A stretch of 64,000 nt of DNA from Sphingobacterium paucimobilis HER1398 (GCF_000416985.1 NZ_ATDL01000016.1:62001-126000), one strand, 5' to 3'. Positions 17,309-27,100 are shown, numbered from the stretch's first letter. The notes: generated from the sequence alone by a model not told the origin. Translations and numbers: made by a program.

Positions 17309-19786
17309 ATGAGAGCTAAGCTGTTTTTTGCATTAATGGGGACACTGGGAGCCTGTTCTTTAGCAAATGCACAAACAACCGTCAAAGGACGGGTTATCGA
17401 TGAAAAGAGCAAACCTGTTGCCGAAATATCGGTTAGTGCTGGTCAACAATCAGTAAAGACGGATGCGAATGGTTTTTTCAGTATTTATATCGGTCGCTCC
17501 GGTAAATTTACGTTACATCTATCGGGGATAGGTTTCGGAAAGAAAGAAGTTGTATTGACACAAGAAGGAGCTGAGACGAAATTGGAGGATATTATCCTTA
17601 GACATAACGAGTACAATATTGAAGATGTAGAAGTGTTTGGCGAGCGTGGGAGACAACCAAAGGGATTAGAAACGATCACCCGTATGCCATTAAAACCATC
17701 AGATCAGATACAGAGTATATCGGTGATATCGCATAAGGTTATTGAAGACCAAGGTGCATTGACATTGACGGATGCGGTACGTAATATTCCCGGTGTGACT
17801 TTGTTTGGAAGCTATGGCGGGGTAAAGGAATCCATGTCGACTCGTGGTTTTCGTGGTGTACCTGTTTTAAAAAACGGAGTACGTATGGACTCGCAGTTTC
17901 AGACTGCTTCTGGTGTGGTCGATATGCAAGGTGTTGAATCTATACAGATGATAAAAGGTTCGGCAGCGATTACCCAAGGTGTGATTACAGATATTGGTAA
18001 CGCAGGTGGTGTTATCAATGTGGTGACAAAGACACCTAATTTTATCAATGCCGGAGCGGTAGGTGCACGTGTTGGTAGCTGGGGACAGTTTAGACCGACT
18101 TTTGATATGCAAACAGTGTTGGATAAAAAAGAAACATTAGCGGTACGTTTTAACGGCGCATACGAGCGTTCGGATAGCTATAGAGTGGGCGTATCAGCAA
18201 ATAGTGTTTATTTCAATCCTTCTTTGACATGGCGTGCATCTGATAATACGACAGTTACCCTAGAGGGAGATTATCTGAATTCTAACAAAACACCGGTTAC
18301 TTCTGCAGTGAACTTAGATAAGTCTCCTGGTGTTAATGCCTTATACGTACTGCCTAACAATCGCATGGCTGGTTTTGCCACAGATAATAATAATACGGTG
18401 ATGAGCAGCTTTATGGCTTCCATCAACCATCGATTGAATGACAATTGGCGTCTACGTGGTGCTTATGCGTTTTCGTCCTACCAGGTGGACAATCAGTCTA
18501 CTGGGTTGAGTTTGCTTAAAGATAATAACCCTGACTTTAATCTATTTAGCCGATCCATGTCTAGAAGCTTGCGCGATGATAAAAATAAGACTTTCCAATT
18601 TGATTTGATTGGTGAAGAATTGTATACAGGACGTATTAAGCACACTGTGCAGGGAGGCTTTGATTACCGTATAGTTGATGCTAATACAACGACATTGACT
18701 GGAACCTTGAAGCCGTTGGGTAAAAATGTTGAATTAGCGAATACGTCTGTAATAGATGTCATCGATATTAAAGGGGATTGGACGAATTCATTGGATGAGG
18801 TTCAGTACTTAGATAAAGATGGACAAGCCCAAGTAGGTAAGAGCATCAGTTTTGTAAAAGGGATCCCTAATGATGCCGATTATACTACTTTTGGTATTTT
18901 AGCGCAGGATGTTATTGAGTTCAATGAGTACCTTAAAGTGGCTTTGGGTTTGCGTTATTCGGAGATTAATACGATCTCTGCCACAAGTAATACATCACAA
19001 CGACGTTCCGCATGGAACCCGAGCGTCGGTTTTATCGCTACGCCTATACAGCATCTCAACGTCTTTGGGTCTTATACAAATTCAACAAGTTTGAGGAGTG
19101 CGGCTAATAAGATGATCGGTGGAGGCGAAATAGGGCCATCTACAACAGAACAGTTTGAAGCGGGTATTAAATCGGATTGGTTGGATGAAAAATTACGTTT
19201 CAATTTGACGTATTTCCATATTTATACGTCTAATCTGTCTAATCAAGAATATGAACCAAACAGCAATAATCCGACAGGAAATTATTTTAAAGCCGGAGAT
19301 TTGTTACGTGATGGTATAGAGGCCGAGTTGAATGGCCGTATTCTAGACAATTTGACAGTAATGTTGGGTTATGCTTATCTGGATGCGCGATATAAGAATT
19401 CTCCATCTTATGTGGAGGGATCAGCGCCGATGAATGCGCCAGATCATACTGCTAATGGTTGGGTACAGTATGTTGTTAATCAAGGAGCGTTGAAAAACCT
19501 AAGTTTGAGTGCTGGCGTGTATTATGTAGGTAAGAGACCTGTTAATGAACACAGCATTACTTTTGATGGTCACAGTTCTGTGTTTGGTCCGGATATCAAG
19601 CCTTTTGATATGCCTGCTTACACTACAGTGAATGCACAGGTAGGTTATAAATTCCAGAAGTGGGAAGCGCGTGTGTTCTTAAATAACTTAACGGATGAAA
19701 TAGGTTTGAACTCCTATTTCCGCGGAGGGTTCATTAATCAGATCGACCCGAGAAATGCGGCATTCTCGTTGAACTATAGATTCTAG
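17309..19786 (+). CDS. TonB-dependent outer-membrane receptor, siderophore type
   Basis: 825 residues with a signal peptide (cleavage near ANA-Q). A carboxypeptidase-regulatory-like domain lies at 24-110 (TVKGRVIDEKSKPVAEISVS), as is common in Bacteroidota receptors, then a plug at about 125-240 (IRNIPGVTLFGSYGGVKESMSTRGFRG region, GVINVVTK) and a barrel to the C-terminal Phe (NYRF). Plug and barrel features resemble FhuA/FpvA-like ferric-siderophore receptors. The specific siderophore cannot be read. It would import its ligand across the outer membrane using TonB energy. A 19-bp operator lies in its leader, and an AraC regulator and SusC/D pair follow. Confidence 0.88.
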   Translation: MRAKLFFALMGTLGACSLANAQTTVKGRVIDEKSKPVAEISVSAGQQSVKTDANGFFSIYIGRSGKFTLHLSGIGFGKKEVVLTQEGAETKLEDIILRHNEYNIEDVEVFGERGRQPKGLETITRMPLKPSDQIQSISVISHKVIEDQGALTLTDAVRNIPGVTLFGSYGGVKESMSTRGFRGVPVLKNGVRMDSQFQTASGVVDMQGVESIQMIKGSAAITQGVITDIGNAGGVINVVTKTPNFINAGAVGARVGSWGQFRPTFDMQTVLDKKETLAVRFNGAYERSDSYRVGVSANSVYFNPSLTWRASDNTTVTLEGDYLNSNKTPVTSAVNLDKSPGVNALYVLPNNRMAGFATDNNNTVMSSFMASINHRLNDNWRLRGAYAFSSYQVDNQSTGLSLLKDNNPDFNLFSRSMSRSLRDDKNKTFQFDLIGEELYTGRIKHTVQGGFDYRIVDANTTTLTGTLKPLGKNVELANTSVIDVIDIKGDWTNSLDEVQYLDKDGQAQVGKSISFVKGIPNDADYTTFGILAQDVIEFNEYLKVALGLRYSEINTISATSNTSQRRSAWNPSVGFIATPIQHLNVFGSYTNSTSLRSAANKMIGGGEIGPSTTEQFEAGIKSDWLDEKLRFNLTYFHIYTSNLSNQEYEPNSNNPTGNYFKAGDLLRDGIEAELNGRILDNLTVMLGYAYLDARYKNSPSYVEGSAPMNAPDHTANGWVQYVVNQGALKNLSLSAGVYYVGKRPVNEHSITFDGHSSVFGPDIKPFDMPAYTTVNAQVGYKFQKWEARVFLNNLTDEIGLNSYFRGGFINQIDPRNAAFSLNYRF

Positions 19787-19807
19787 GAGTAACAACTAGA
19801 TATTTAT

Positions 19808-19841
19808 AAAAGGGCCTTCATTCTAGAATGAAGGCCCTTTT
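19808..19841. terminator. Bidirectional terminator, perfect 34-bp palindrome
   Basis: Arms of 17 bases (19808-19824 and 19825-19841), starting with AAAAGGGCC and ending with GGCCCTTTT, with no unpaired centre. It separates the receptor gene from the convergent AraC gene. Confidence 0.9.
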
Positions 19842-19845
19842 AGTA

Positions 19846-20799
19846 TTATAAAATATGGATAAGGCTTTCAAACTCGGAGAGCATTTGTGCCCCCTCGTTG
19901 GCTACTAAAAAAGTGTATCTAAGAGAATTTGGTATAAACCCAAAATATTTTTTGAAGGCCGAAGTGAAATGCGTGGAATGCTTGTAGCCTGTCATCTGTG
20001 CTACATCTGATATCCTGTAGTCTCCAGTAAGAATCAGTTCTTTGGCATGTTCCATTTTCTTTTCCGTGATGTAATTCATCACTGTTTTTCCAAAATACTG
20101 TTTGAAGTGTTTTTTGAGATATTGCTCGTTGGTACCTACATACTTTGCCAATTCGGGGATAGTATAGTTTTTTGATAAATCTCGATGGATCAGGTTTTTT
20201 GCTAGCACTATCTTGTCATAGTGGTTTTTATTCGGGATGATCTCGTGCTTTTCGTTCTCAGCATAGAGGCCTTCGATTTGATGTACAACAATTTCGATTA
20301 ATAGGGCCTGTATCCGCAAGCGGTTTAAATAGTTGTCATGGCGTATGTAAGCCATAAGCTGATTGATAAGTAATCGGGTCCTGTTATCACTATTGGTTAA
20401 CAGTCCATTACTAAAACGGAGGGTATCTTCTGCAAATTTTCTTCTAAAGTCATCCAATAGCTCATTAGAGATAAATAAGGCGATAGCAAGGTGATCCTCG
20501 TAGATGTTTTTCCATTCCAGTGTCTCCCCTTTTTGAATGGGGTGGATAATATTTTCTCCTCCTCGAATTATATAGGACTGTTTCTGCAGAAAATAAGGAC
20601 AGATGCAACTGTTTTCGTACGCAGGGAATAAGATGTTTAGAAACCCATCTAATGGACTGCTCAGCTCTTGGTTATTGGTGCCATGCAACAGCGCGTAATG
20701 AATATCTAGAGAAGTAGAGGTCAACGGACATGCTACAGTGGATTCAGACTGAAATTCTGAGATTTCTGAATTTGAAGCTTTTTTTCCTGATTCCGTCAT
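19846..20799 (-). CDS. AraC-family transcriptional regulator of the iron locus
   Basis: 317 residues from the ATG at 20799 (MTESGKK); an upstream ATG at 20835 would add 12 residues rich in Cys and Arg that look non-native. The C-terminal ~100 residues are an AraC/XylS DNA-binding domain with two helix-turn-helices (YTIPELAKYVGTNEQYLKKH and YRISDVAQMTGYKHSTHFTS...). The N-terminal ~170 residues would sense a ligand, as in siderophore-responsive AraC regulators. It sits between the siderophore-type receptor and the SusC/D pair and is divergent from susC. Its promoter overlaps the shared operator. Regulation of this locus is inferred from position. Confidence 0.82.
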   Translation of the reverse strand: MTESGKKASNSEISEFQSESTVACPLTSTSLDIHYALLHGTNNQELSSPLDGFLNILFPAYENSCICPYFLQKQSYIIRGGENIIHPIQKGETLEWKNIYEDHLAIALFISNELLDDFRRKFAEDTLRFSNGLLTNSDNRTRLLINQLMAYIRHDNYLNRLRIQALLIEIVVHQIEGLYAENEKHEIIPNKNHYDKIVLAKNLIHRDLSKNYTIPELAKYVGTNEQYLKKHFKQYFGKTVMNYITEKKMEHAKELILTGDYRISDVAQMTGYKHSTHFTSAFKKYFGFIPNSLRYTFLVANEGAQMLSEFESLIHIL

Positions 20800-20841
20800 C
20801 TTGTTGTTTAGAATACATCTAGATTTGCGACACAAACCTTT

Positions 20842-20868
20842 ATTTAGACTTGTTCTAAGTCAAAGATA
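20842..20868. promoter_or_regulatory. Shared operator between divergent AraC and susC-like genes
   Basis: ATTTAGACTTGTTCTAAGT (20842-20860) is a 7-5-7 palindrome (right half 6 of 7 to TCTAAAT). Directly beside it, 20861-20868 reads TATCTTTG on the minus strand, a perfect -7 element for the AraC gene. On the plus strand TAGACTTG (20845-20852) with TTTG at 20824-20827 (17-base spacer) could serve susC. One bound protein could thus control both directions. Confidence 0.55.
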
Positions 20869-20904
20869 GGGAAATTTACAAGTATTAACTAAAAAAGGTC
20901 AAGA

Positions 20905-23900
20905 ATGATAAAAAAATACTTTTCTATTTTATTGCTTATTTTCATAGCAAGCTACTCCAGGGGTGTATTTGGACAGGTACATTTAACTGTAGAAGGACAT
21001 GTTTTGGAGGAATTTGAGCGAACACCGATAAAAGGTGTATCTATTTCTGTTAAGGAAAATGACAGATCAGGTAGCGTCATCACTGGATCTCAAGGTTCTT
21101 TTCGGATTCGTGCACACGAAGGACAGACATTAGTGGTATCTCACATAGGCTATTTGACGCAGGAGATACGACTTGGTGGTGGACAGACTAAGATCGAGAT
21201 TGTGTTGGTCAAAGATTTCAAATTGCTATCTGAGGTAATTGTTACTGGAGCGCTCGGAATAAAACGCCAATCTAGGGAATTGGGAACATCGGCGCAGTCT
21301 GTGAGCAATGAAGAGCTCAACCTAGGAAAAGTCGTGAACCCACTTTTGGCATTATCTAGCAAAGTTGCAGGCCTAAGAATTAATGCAACAGACTTAACTA
21401 CCGGAAAGACTGATCCGGGTATTCAAATCCGATTAAGAGGTACACGTTCATTGAATCGAGATAAGAATGATCCTTTGTATGTTGTGGATGGAGTGCCTCT
21501 GCCGGATATTACTCGTATCAATCCCAACGATATACAAGATATCACCGTGCTGAAAGGCGCCAATGCGGCCGCATTATATGGATCTGAAGGGGTAAATGGA
21601 GCAATCATGATTACCACGAAATCCGGGAAGGCTCAAACAGGACAGATTAATTTTAGTAATAGTACGACATTTTCAAATGTATTTCTATTGCCACCTGCGC
21701 AAACTACTTTTGGACAAGGACAAAATGGCGTTTATAGTCCTGTGACAAGTGAATCGTGGGGAGATAAGTTCAACGGAGAGGTAAGAGATTTCGGGTTGCC
21801 TATTAATGGTGTGCAACCAAATAAGGTGTATGCCGCGCCAAGTAAAGATAATCGCCTAGCCTTTTTTGATACTGGAATTACAACGCAGAATGATTTATCT
21901 TTCTCGGGAGGTGATGAGAAAGGCACCTATTTTATGTCTCTTCAAGATGTACGTCTTAAAGGAGTGATTCCTGGAGACAAGTCGAGCCGTACTGGTGCCA
22001 GATTCAACGGTTCTCGTCGTTTTAATAAATTGAATACGTCGTTTAATCTGAATTATGTATTCTTCAAAAATAATACGACAGGTGATGGTCCATGGTTGTC
22101 GGTCTATACACAACCTGCCAATATAGATTATAAAGAAGCTCGTAATTGGGAGGATCCTAAGTCGCTAAATCATCCTTTGAACTGGTATAATCCTGTTGCG
22201 AGTACTCGCAATCCTATCTTTATGGCGGACAATAATAGAAATACGTTTGATCAGCACACACTCAATTCAAAGCTGGAATTTAACTATGAATTTACAGATT
22301 GGTTTGACGCGACTTACCGTACAGGTTTGTATTTTCAATCAGAGCCTGGTCGGGTGACTAATCGTAAGTTGGTGTCCAATGTCGCAACTAGAAATATAAA
22401 TGGTTCGGTAAACGATACACATCGCGGATTTACAAGATTTAATAATGATTTGATTTTGAACTTCCACAAGGACTTTGGTGATTTTTCTACCAGGTTGTTG
22501 CTGGGACAAAATGTTCGTATGGATAATACGAAACAGATTAACGTCAGTGCGGCAAACTTATTATTTGAAGATATTTTCAATCAAGGATCAAGAACAGGGG
22601 AGCTTACAGGAGGATCTACCTTGACAAAATACAGGTCTCTTGCTACCTATGGCGAGTTTACTGCTGGGTATAGAAATTATTTGTTTTTGACATTGACAGG
22701 AAGAAACGATCAGGTATCTGTTTTAGATCCCAACAACAATAGTTACTTTTCTCCTGGTATAAGCACGTCATTCGTGTTTACAGATGCTATTGATGCCTTT
22801 CGTGATAATCAAATATTGAACTACGGTCGTATCTACAGTTCTTATAATAAAACGGGAAATGTAACCTTAGACCCCTATAGGTTGAACTTGGCTTATAGTC
22901 AAACTGCGGGTTTCCCATTTGGAAGTTTAGTGGGGTTCACGCCTTCATTGTCAGAACCGAATCTATTGATCAAACCCGAATTTGTAAAATCCTTTGAAGT
23001 TGGTACGCAATTGGGCTTTTTCAATGACAAGTTACGTACTGATATTGCGTATGCATATTCAGATTCAGATGGACAGATCTTTAATGCTGGCATTTCAAGT
23101 GCCACCGGATTTAATTCTACGATTGTAAATGCTGGACGGATTATCAACAAAACCATCGAGGTGATGATCAACGGTACAGCTATTCGTAAGGGAGACATTA
23201 CATTGGATTTTGGGGTTAACTTCAGTTATACAGATACTAAAGCCAAAGATCTGTATGCAGGCGATGAGTTTAATATTTTTAGACAAGCTTATGCTATTAA
23301 AGATCATCAGTATCCAACACTTCGTATGACAGATTTTAAAAGAGAGGGAGGGAAAATCGTCCTAGATAAAGACGGTAATGTTATTCCTTCTGAGGATGAA
23401 AAAGTATTAGGTACTATGGTTCCCCCTTATCTGTTGGGCTTTAATTCGAGGTTCAGTTATAAATCTTTCACTTTAGGTTTTCAATTAGATTCCCGATTGG
23501 GAAGTTGGATGTACTCCGAAGTGATTCCAAGGATGTATAAGGCTGGGACACACCCCGAGACGGTAAAATACGATAGAAAGCCATTCATTATGCCTAATTC
23601 AATGGTTCGCCTGGCTGACGGATCTATCGTTGAAAATACAGAAGTATATTCTAAAGGAGATAGAGCATGGTGGGATGCTTATGGTGCTATTCAAACGGTT
23701 ACAGCCGCAAAAGGAGATTACCTCAAATTGAGGGAGCTTTATATTGGCTATGATGTACCAGGGAAATGGCTTGCAGGGCAAAAAATGATTAAAAAGGCGA
23801 GTCTGGGATTCGTTGGAAACAACTTGTTTATTATTAGACATTCTTCCAATACGATCGGAGATCCAGAGGCTTTATACAATCAGACGGATGGATATAACAG

Positions 23901-23958
23901 TTTTAGACAGATCCCATCTACGCGCTCAATGGGCTTTAACGTGAATTTGACTTTTTAA
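20905..23958 (+). CDS. SusC/RagA-family TonB-linked outer-membrane transporter
   Basis: 1017 residues. A signal peptide (about 1-23) is followed by a carboxypeptidase-regulatory-like domain (28-110), then the SusC plug (about 115-240), with GVPLPDITRINPNDIQDI and VLKGANAAALYGSEGVNGAIMI segments typical of the family, and a large barrel ending NVNLTF. It pairs with the SusD-like lipoprotein 10 bases downstream; SusD acts as a lid on SusC during uptake. Most SusC/D pairs import glycans, but no glycosidase is present here. The AraC, siderophore-type receptor and PepSY neighbours point to an iron-chelate substrate. Confidence 0.9.
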   Translation: MIKKYFSILLLIFIASYSRGVFGQVHLTVEGHVLEEFERTPIKGVSISVKENDRSGSVITGSQGSFRIRAHEGQTLVVSHIGYLTQEIRLGGGQTKIEIVLVKDFKLLSEVIVTGALGIKRQSRELGTSAQSVSNEELNLGKVVNPLLALSSKVAGLRINATDLTTGKTDPGIQIRLRGTRSLNRDKNDPLYVVDGVPLPDITRINPNDIQDITVLKGANAAALYGSEGVNGAIMITTKSGKAQTGQINFSNSTTFSNVFLLPPAQTTFGQGQNGVYSPVTSESWGDKFNGEVRDFGLPINGVQPNKVYAAPSKDNRLAFFDTGITTQNDLSFSGGDEKGTYFMSLQDVRLKGVIPGDKSSRTGARFNGSRRFNKLNTSFNLNYVFFKNNTTGDGPWLSVYTQPANIDYKEARNWEDPKSLNHPLNWYNPVASTRNPIFMADNNRNTFDQHTLNSKLEFNYEFTDWFDATYRTGLYFQSEPGRVTNRKLVSNVATRNINGSVNDTHRGFTRFNNDLILNFHKDFGDFSTRLLLGQNVRMDNTKQINVSAANLLFEDIFNQGSRTGELTGGSTLTKYRSLATYGEFTAGYRNYLFLTLTGRNDQVSVLDPNNNSYFSPGISTSFVFTDAIDAFRDNQILNYGRIYSSYNKTGNVTLDPYRLNLAYSQTAGFPFGSLVGFTPSLSEPNLLIKPEFVKSFEVGTQLGFFNDKLRTDIAYAYSDSDGQIFNAGISSATGFNSTIVNAGRIINKTIEVMINGTAIRKGDITLDFGVNFSYTDTKAKDLYAGDEFNIFRQAYAIKDHQYPTLRMTDFKREGGKIVLDKDGNVIPSEDEKVLGTMVPPYLLGFNSRFSYKSFTLGFQLDSRLGSWMYSEVIPRMYKAGTHPETVKYDRKPFIMPNSMVRLADGSIVENTEVYSKGDRAWWDAYGAIQTVTAAKGDYLKLRELYIGYDVPGKWLAGQKMIKKASLGFVGNNLFIIRHSSNTIGDPEALYNQTDGYNSFRQIPSTRSMGFNVNLTF

Positions 23959-23968
23959 GAATATAAAC

Positions 23969-25477
23969 ATGAGATACAATATAATTAGAATCGGAATTAT
24001 AGCTTTTGCTTCCATAACATTTGTGGCATGTAGTGATTTTTTGGATGTCAATGATAATCCGAACTCTCCGATAAAAGAGAATTTAAGTTTAAGTGCCAAA
24101 CTTCCGGCGGCGTTGGTGACGTCAGCAGCATATGAGTCTACTCAGTTAAATCAAGTGGGTGGTTTCTGGGGTGGCTATTGGGGTACATCTAATGAAGGTG
24201 TGAGCTCTTTCATGTCTCTGAAAAATTATAATGGACCAGCTATAAGAGATACTCGCGACGGAATAGCAGTTTGGGAATCCAGTTATATCAATCTGTTGTA
24301 TTATAAGGAGGTGCTGGATCAGGCCACTGCTGAACAGGCATTGTTCTATTCTGGGATTGCTAAAATAATGATGGCACACCATTTCTTTACGCTGGTTGAT
24401 TTTTATAATAATGTGCCTTATGAAGAAGCGTTAAAGGGATCTTCTATCTTACATCCTACTTATGAATCAGGTAAAGATGTGTATCGAAAATCAATGGACT
24501 TAATTACAGAAGGTATTGCAGAGATAAAGGTTGCTTCTTTGAAGCCATCTAATGACGATGTGATGTTCAAGGGAAGCGAAGTCAAGTGGGTTAAGTTTGG
24601 AAATACACTGAAGCTACGGGCTTTGTTACGCCAGTCTGAAGTTAAGGATCAGGCAACTTATATCAGGCAGGAGATTACTAAGATTGTTCAAGAGGGATCA
24701 GGATTTTTAGAAGAAGATGCAGCTGTCAATCCGGGATTCTTGAATACGGCGGCTAAAATGAGCCCATTTTACGAAACGTACTATCGTAACAATTCGGGAG
24801 TAGCTGTAGCTAATTATGCAAATATTCGTCCAAGTCAGTACCTGGTTAACAAGTATAAGGAATATAATGATCCTAGGCTCGCGCAAAATTATGTAAGTGC
24901 AAAAGGGGAATATAAGGGAGTTATTTTTGGAAGCAATGCTATAGCAGATGAATTTGCCGCAGGCAACACGTCCGCTTTCAAAGGACCTAACGAGAATGGA
25001 AACAAACCAGGGGGAGTAGTGAAATCATTCAGTCAATCTGCAGTATTATTATCATTGGCTGAAGCAAATTTCTTACAGGCTGAAGCAGCAGAGAGAGGGT
25101 GGATCGCGGGGGAAGCTGGTCGTCTATACCAAAATGGGATACAGGCATCTTTCAATTACCTATTTAATGCGGTTTACAATATTGAAGATTATATGAATCA
25201 GACGAATGTCAGATACGGTGATGCAACCAATAAGATTGAAAGAATCATCACCCAAAAATGGTTAGCTCTAAATAGTGTTAATAACATTCAAGCTTGGGCG
25301 GATTTTAGAAGATTAGGTTATCCTAATTTCCCTAACTCCGTTTCTTCTCCAACTCCAGGAGCTTATCCGCTGCGATTTATGTATCCCGAAACTGAAATAA
25401 ATACCAATAATGTAAATGTTAGTAAGCAGGGTGATAATGGTATATTAACAGCGCGCATTTGGTGGGACGTTAATTAA
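23969..25477 (+). CDS. SusD/RagB-family outer-membrane lipoprotein
   Basis: 502 residues with a lipoprotein signal: lipobox FVAC, Cys21, followed by SDFLDVNDNPNSP, as in the SusD-like lipoproteins. The rest is mainly helical, with TPR-like segments. It would form the substrate-binding lid on the SusC partner encoded 10 bases upstream. The GVVKSFSQSAVLLSLAEANFLQAEAAERGW segment in the C-terminal third is typical of the family. No terminator is obvious after the stop, yet the next gene is 243 bases away with its own promoter. Confidence 0.9.
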   Translation: MRYNIIRIGIIAFASITFVACSDFLDVNDNPNSPIKENLSLSAKLPAALVTSAAYESTQLNQVGGFWGGYWGTSNEGVSSFMSLKNYNGPAIRDTRDGIAVWESSYINLLYYKEVLDQATAEQALFYSGIAKIMMAHHFFTLVDFYNNVPYEEALKGSSILHPTYESGKDVYRKSMDLITEGIAEIKVASLKPSNDDVMFKGSEVKWVKFGNTLKLRALLRQSEVKDQATYIRQEITKIVQEGSGFLEEDAAVNPGFLNTAAKMSPFYETYYRNNSGVAVANYANIRPSQYLVNKYKEYNDPRLAQNYVSAKGEYKGVIFGSNAIADEFAAGNTSAFKGPNENGNKPGGVVKSFSQSAVLLSLAEANFLQAEAAERGWIAGEAGRLYQNGIQASFNYLFNAVYNIEDYMNQTNVRYGDATNKIERIITQKWLALNSVNNIQAWADFRRLGYPNFPNSVSSPTPGAYPLRFMYPETEINTNNVNVSKQGDNGILTARIWWDVN

Positions 25478-25673
25478 AATATTAAAGATTGCTATTTAAA
25501 TACATTAATCTCATTTGATTTGACTAGCCATTAATAATAACCATTGACTTAGTTACAAATAATATTTATGCGCTAGCTCAAGGTAGAAGTTATTACAACT
25601 GGAAATAAATTAAAAGTAAGTCGAATAACCAGCTTCTTGTTTTTTACAAACAGCTAATTTTGTGTCAAACATT

Positions 25674-25704
25674 ATTTAGACTAAGAATAAATAATATATA
25701 TTTG
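25674..25704 (+). promoter_or_regulatory. Operator and -7 element of the PepSY gene
   Basis: ATTTAGACTAAGAATAAAT (25674-25692) matches the operator before the TonB receptor at 16 of 19 positions, and shares the 11-mer TTATTTAGACT with the one before susC. A -7 element TATATTTG follows at 25697-25704. The operator would sit between the -33 and -7 elements. Confidence 0.55.
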
Positions 25705-25720
25705 CAAAAAATAAAACAAT

Positions 25721-27094
25721 ATGTCTTCATCCAATTGGCCTAAGATTCGCAAATTTTTCAACGATATCCACCTTTGGGGCGGATTGATTTCTGGTATTGT
25801 CGTACTGGTTGTCTGTCTGACAGGAACTGTCTATACTTATAATACAGAACTTCGAGAAGCAGCTATACCTCAATATTATAAAGTCACTCCAGAGGGAGAT
25901 AAAAAAAATGTGGACACCCTTATTGAGCAGGCTAAGACGTCTATAAAGGGGAAGGTTGTTGGGGTGAAAGTTCCTTTTGATACCGATAAGACGATATTTG
26001 CATTGTATAGTAAGCCTAAAAAGGAAGAGGGCGATTCGGAAAAGAAGGAAGAGAAGAAAAAGACTGAGGTTAATACGGGAATTACGGAAGCCAAACTTGC
26101 CGCTAAGGGAGATGAGTCTGCGTCCAAGGAAAAAGAAACTAATAAGGTTGGTGAAGCGGGGAATGCAGGTGCTGGGAAAGAGAAAAAAGCTGCCCCAGCT
26201 GCTGGTGGACGTGGTCCTCGCGCCAATCAGATGGCCTTAAATCCGTATACAGGACAGGTTATCGGTGACCCCTCGGATGAGAGGACGAAGACAGCTGCTT
26301 TGATGCAGACCATGTTCGGCTTGCATCGCTGGCTACTTCTGAATGAGGTGGAAAAGCCTATTATAGAAGGGGTGGAGAATCGTAAGTTGGGATCTTGGAT
26401 TACAGGTACAGCTACGTTATTGTTTTTGTTGGGAGTTGTCTCTGGTATGATTATCTGGTTTCCAGCTAAGATGAGAGGATGGAAGAATGGTCTTAAGATA
26501 AAATGGTCAGCAAGATGGAAGCGTATCAATCACGATTTACATAATACCCTCGGTTTCTATAGCTGTATAATTCTATTCCTGATGTCAGTGACAGGACCTT
26601 TCTGGTCATTTGAATGGTATAGGGCAGGATGGCAAAAGACTTGGGGAACCTATAAATCTCCGGATGCACCAAAGGAAGATAAACCGGCATTAGTTTCTGT
26701 ACTACCAACGGATGGGAAAGAACCTCTTACTATCGAAGAGACTATTTTAATTGTGAATAAACTGCTGCCTTATGATGGAGATATTACGGTGAATTTTGCA
26801 AAAGATAGTGTCGGTACTGTTTCTGTCTCAAAGAATCGTATAGGTTTTTTCGCTCCTTCTGCAGGGGATAAATTAACGTTGGATCAATACAGTGGAACGG
26901 TGCTAGAGAAGGATATTTTTAGAGATAAACCATTTAACGAGCGGGCATCTGCATCGATTAAGGCATTGCATATTGGGGATATATATGGACCATTTAGTAA
27001 ACTTTTATATTTCATGGCTTGTCTTATTGCGACCTCTTTACCAGTTACAGGTACGATGATTTGGATCAATAAGATGAAGAAAAAGAAGAAATAG
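25721..27094 (+). CDS. PepSY-associated transmembrane protein (iron-uptake type inner-membrane reductase candidate)
   Basis: 457 residues. A first membrane helix at about 20-45 (GGLISGIVVLVVCLTGTVYTY) is followed by a PepSY-like region and further helices near 222-245, 280-305 and 430-450. The start pattern (IRKFFNDIHLWGGLISG) and histidines near the helices (GLHRWLL, HDLHNTLGFY) fit the PepSY-TM family found in siderophore operons, where members are thought to reduce or release ferric siderophore iron. Residues about 100-168 form a highly charged Lys/Glu then Ala/Gly-rich low-complexity insert. It carries the locus operator and therefore probably belongs to the SusC/D system upstream. Confidence 0.83.
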   Translation: MSSSNWPKIRKFFNDIHLWGGLISGIVVLVVCLTGTVYTYNTELREAAIPQYYKVTPEGDKKNVDTLIEQAKTSIKGKVVGVKVPFDTDKTIFALYSKPKKEEGDSEKKEEKKKTEVNTGITEAKLAAKGDESASKEKETNKVGEAGNAGAGKEKKAAPAAGGRGPRANQMALNPYTGQVIGDPSDERTKTAALMQTMFGLHRWLLLNEVEKPIIEGVENRKLGSWITGTATLLFLLGVVSGMIIWFPAKMRGWKNGLKIKWSARWKRINHDLHNTLGFYSCIILFLMSVTGPFWSFEWYRAGWQKTWGTYKSPDAPKEDKPALVSVLPTDGKEPLTIEETILIVNKLLPYDGDITVNFAKDSVGTVSVSKNRIGFFAPSAGDKLTLDQYSGTVLEKDIFRDKPFNERASASIKALHIGDIYGPFSKLLYFMACLIATSLPVTGTMIWINKMKKKKK

Positions 27095-27100
27095 CATAAT

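Noticed and set aside
25876..26226. A 116-codon Pro/Ala/Phe-rich frame opposite the PepSY gene
   Set aside because: It mirrors the low-complexity Lys/Glu and Ala/Gly insert of the real gene and has no independent support.
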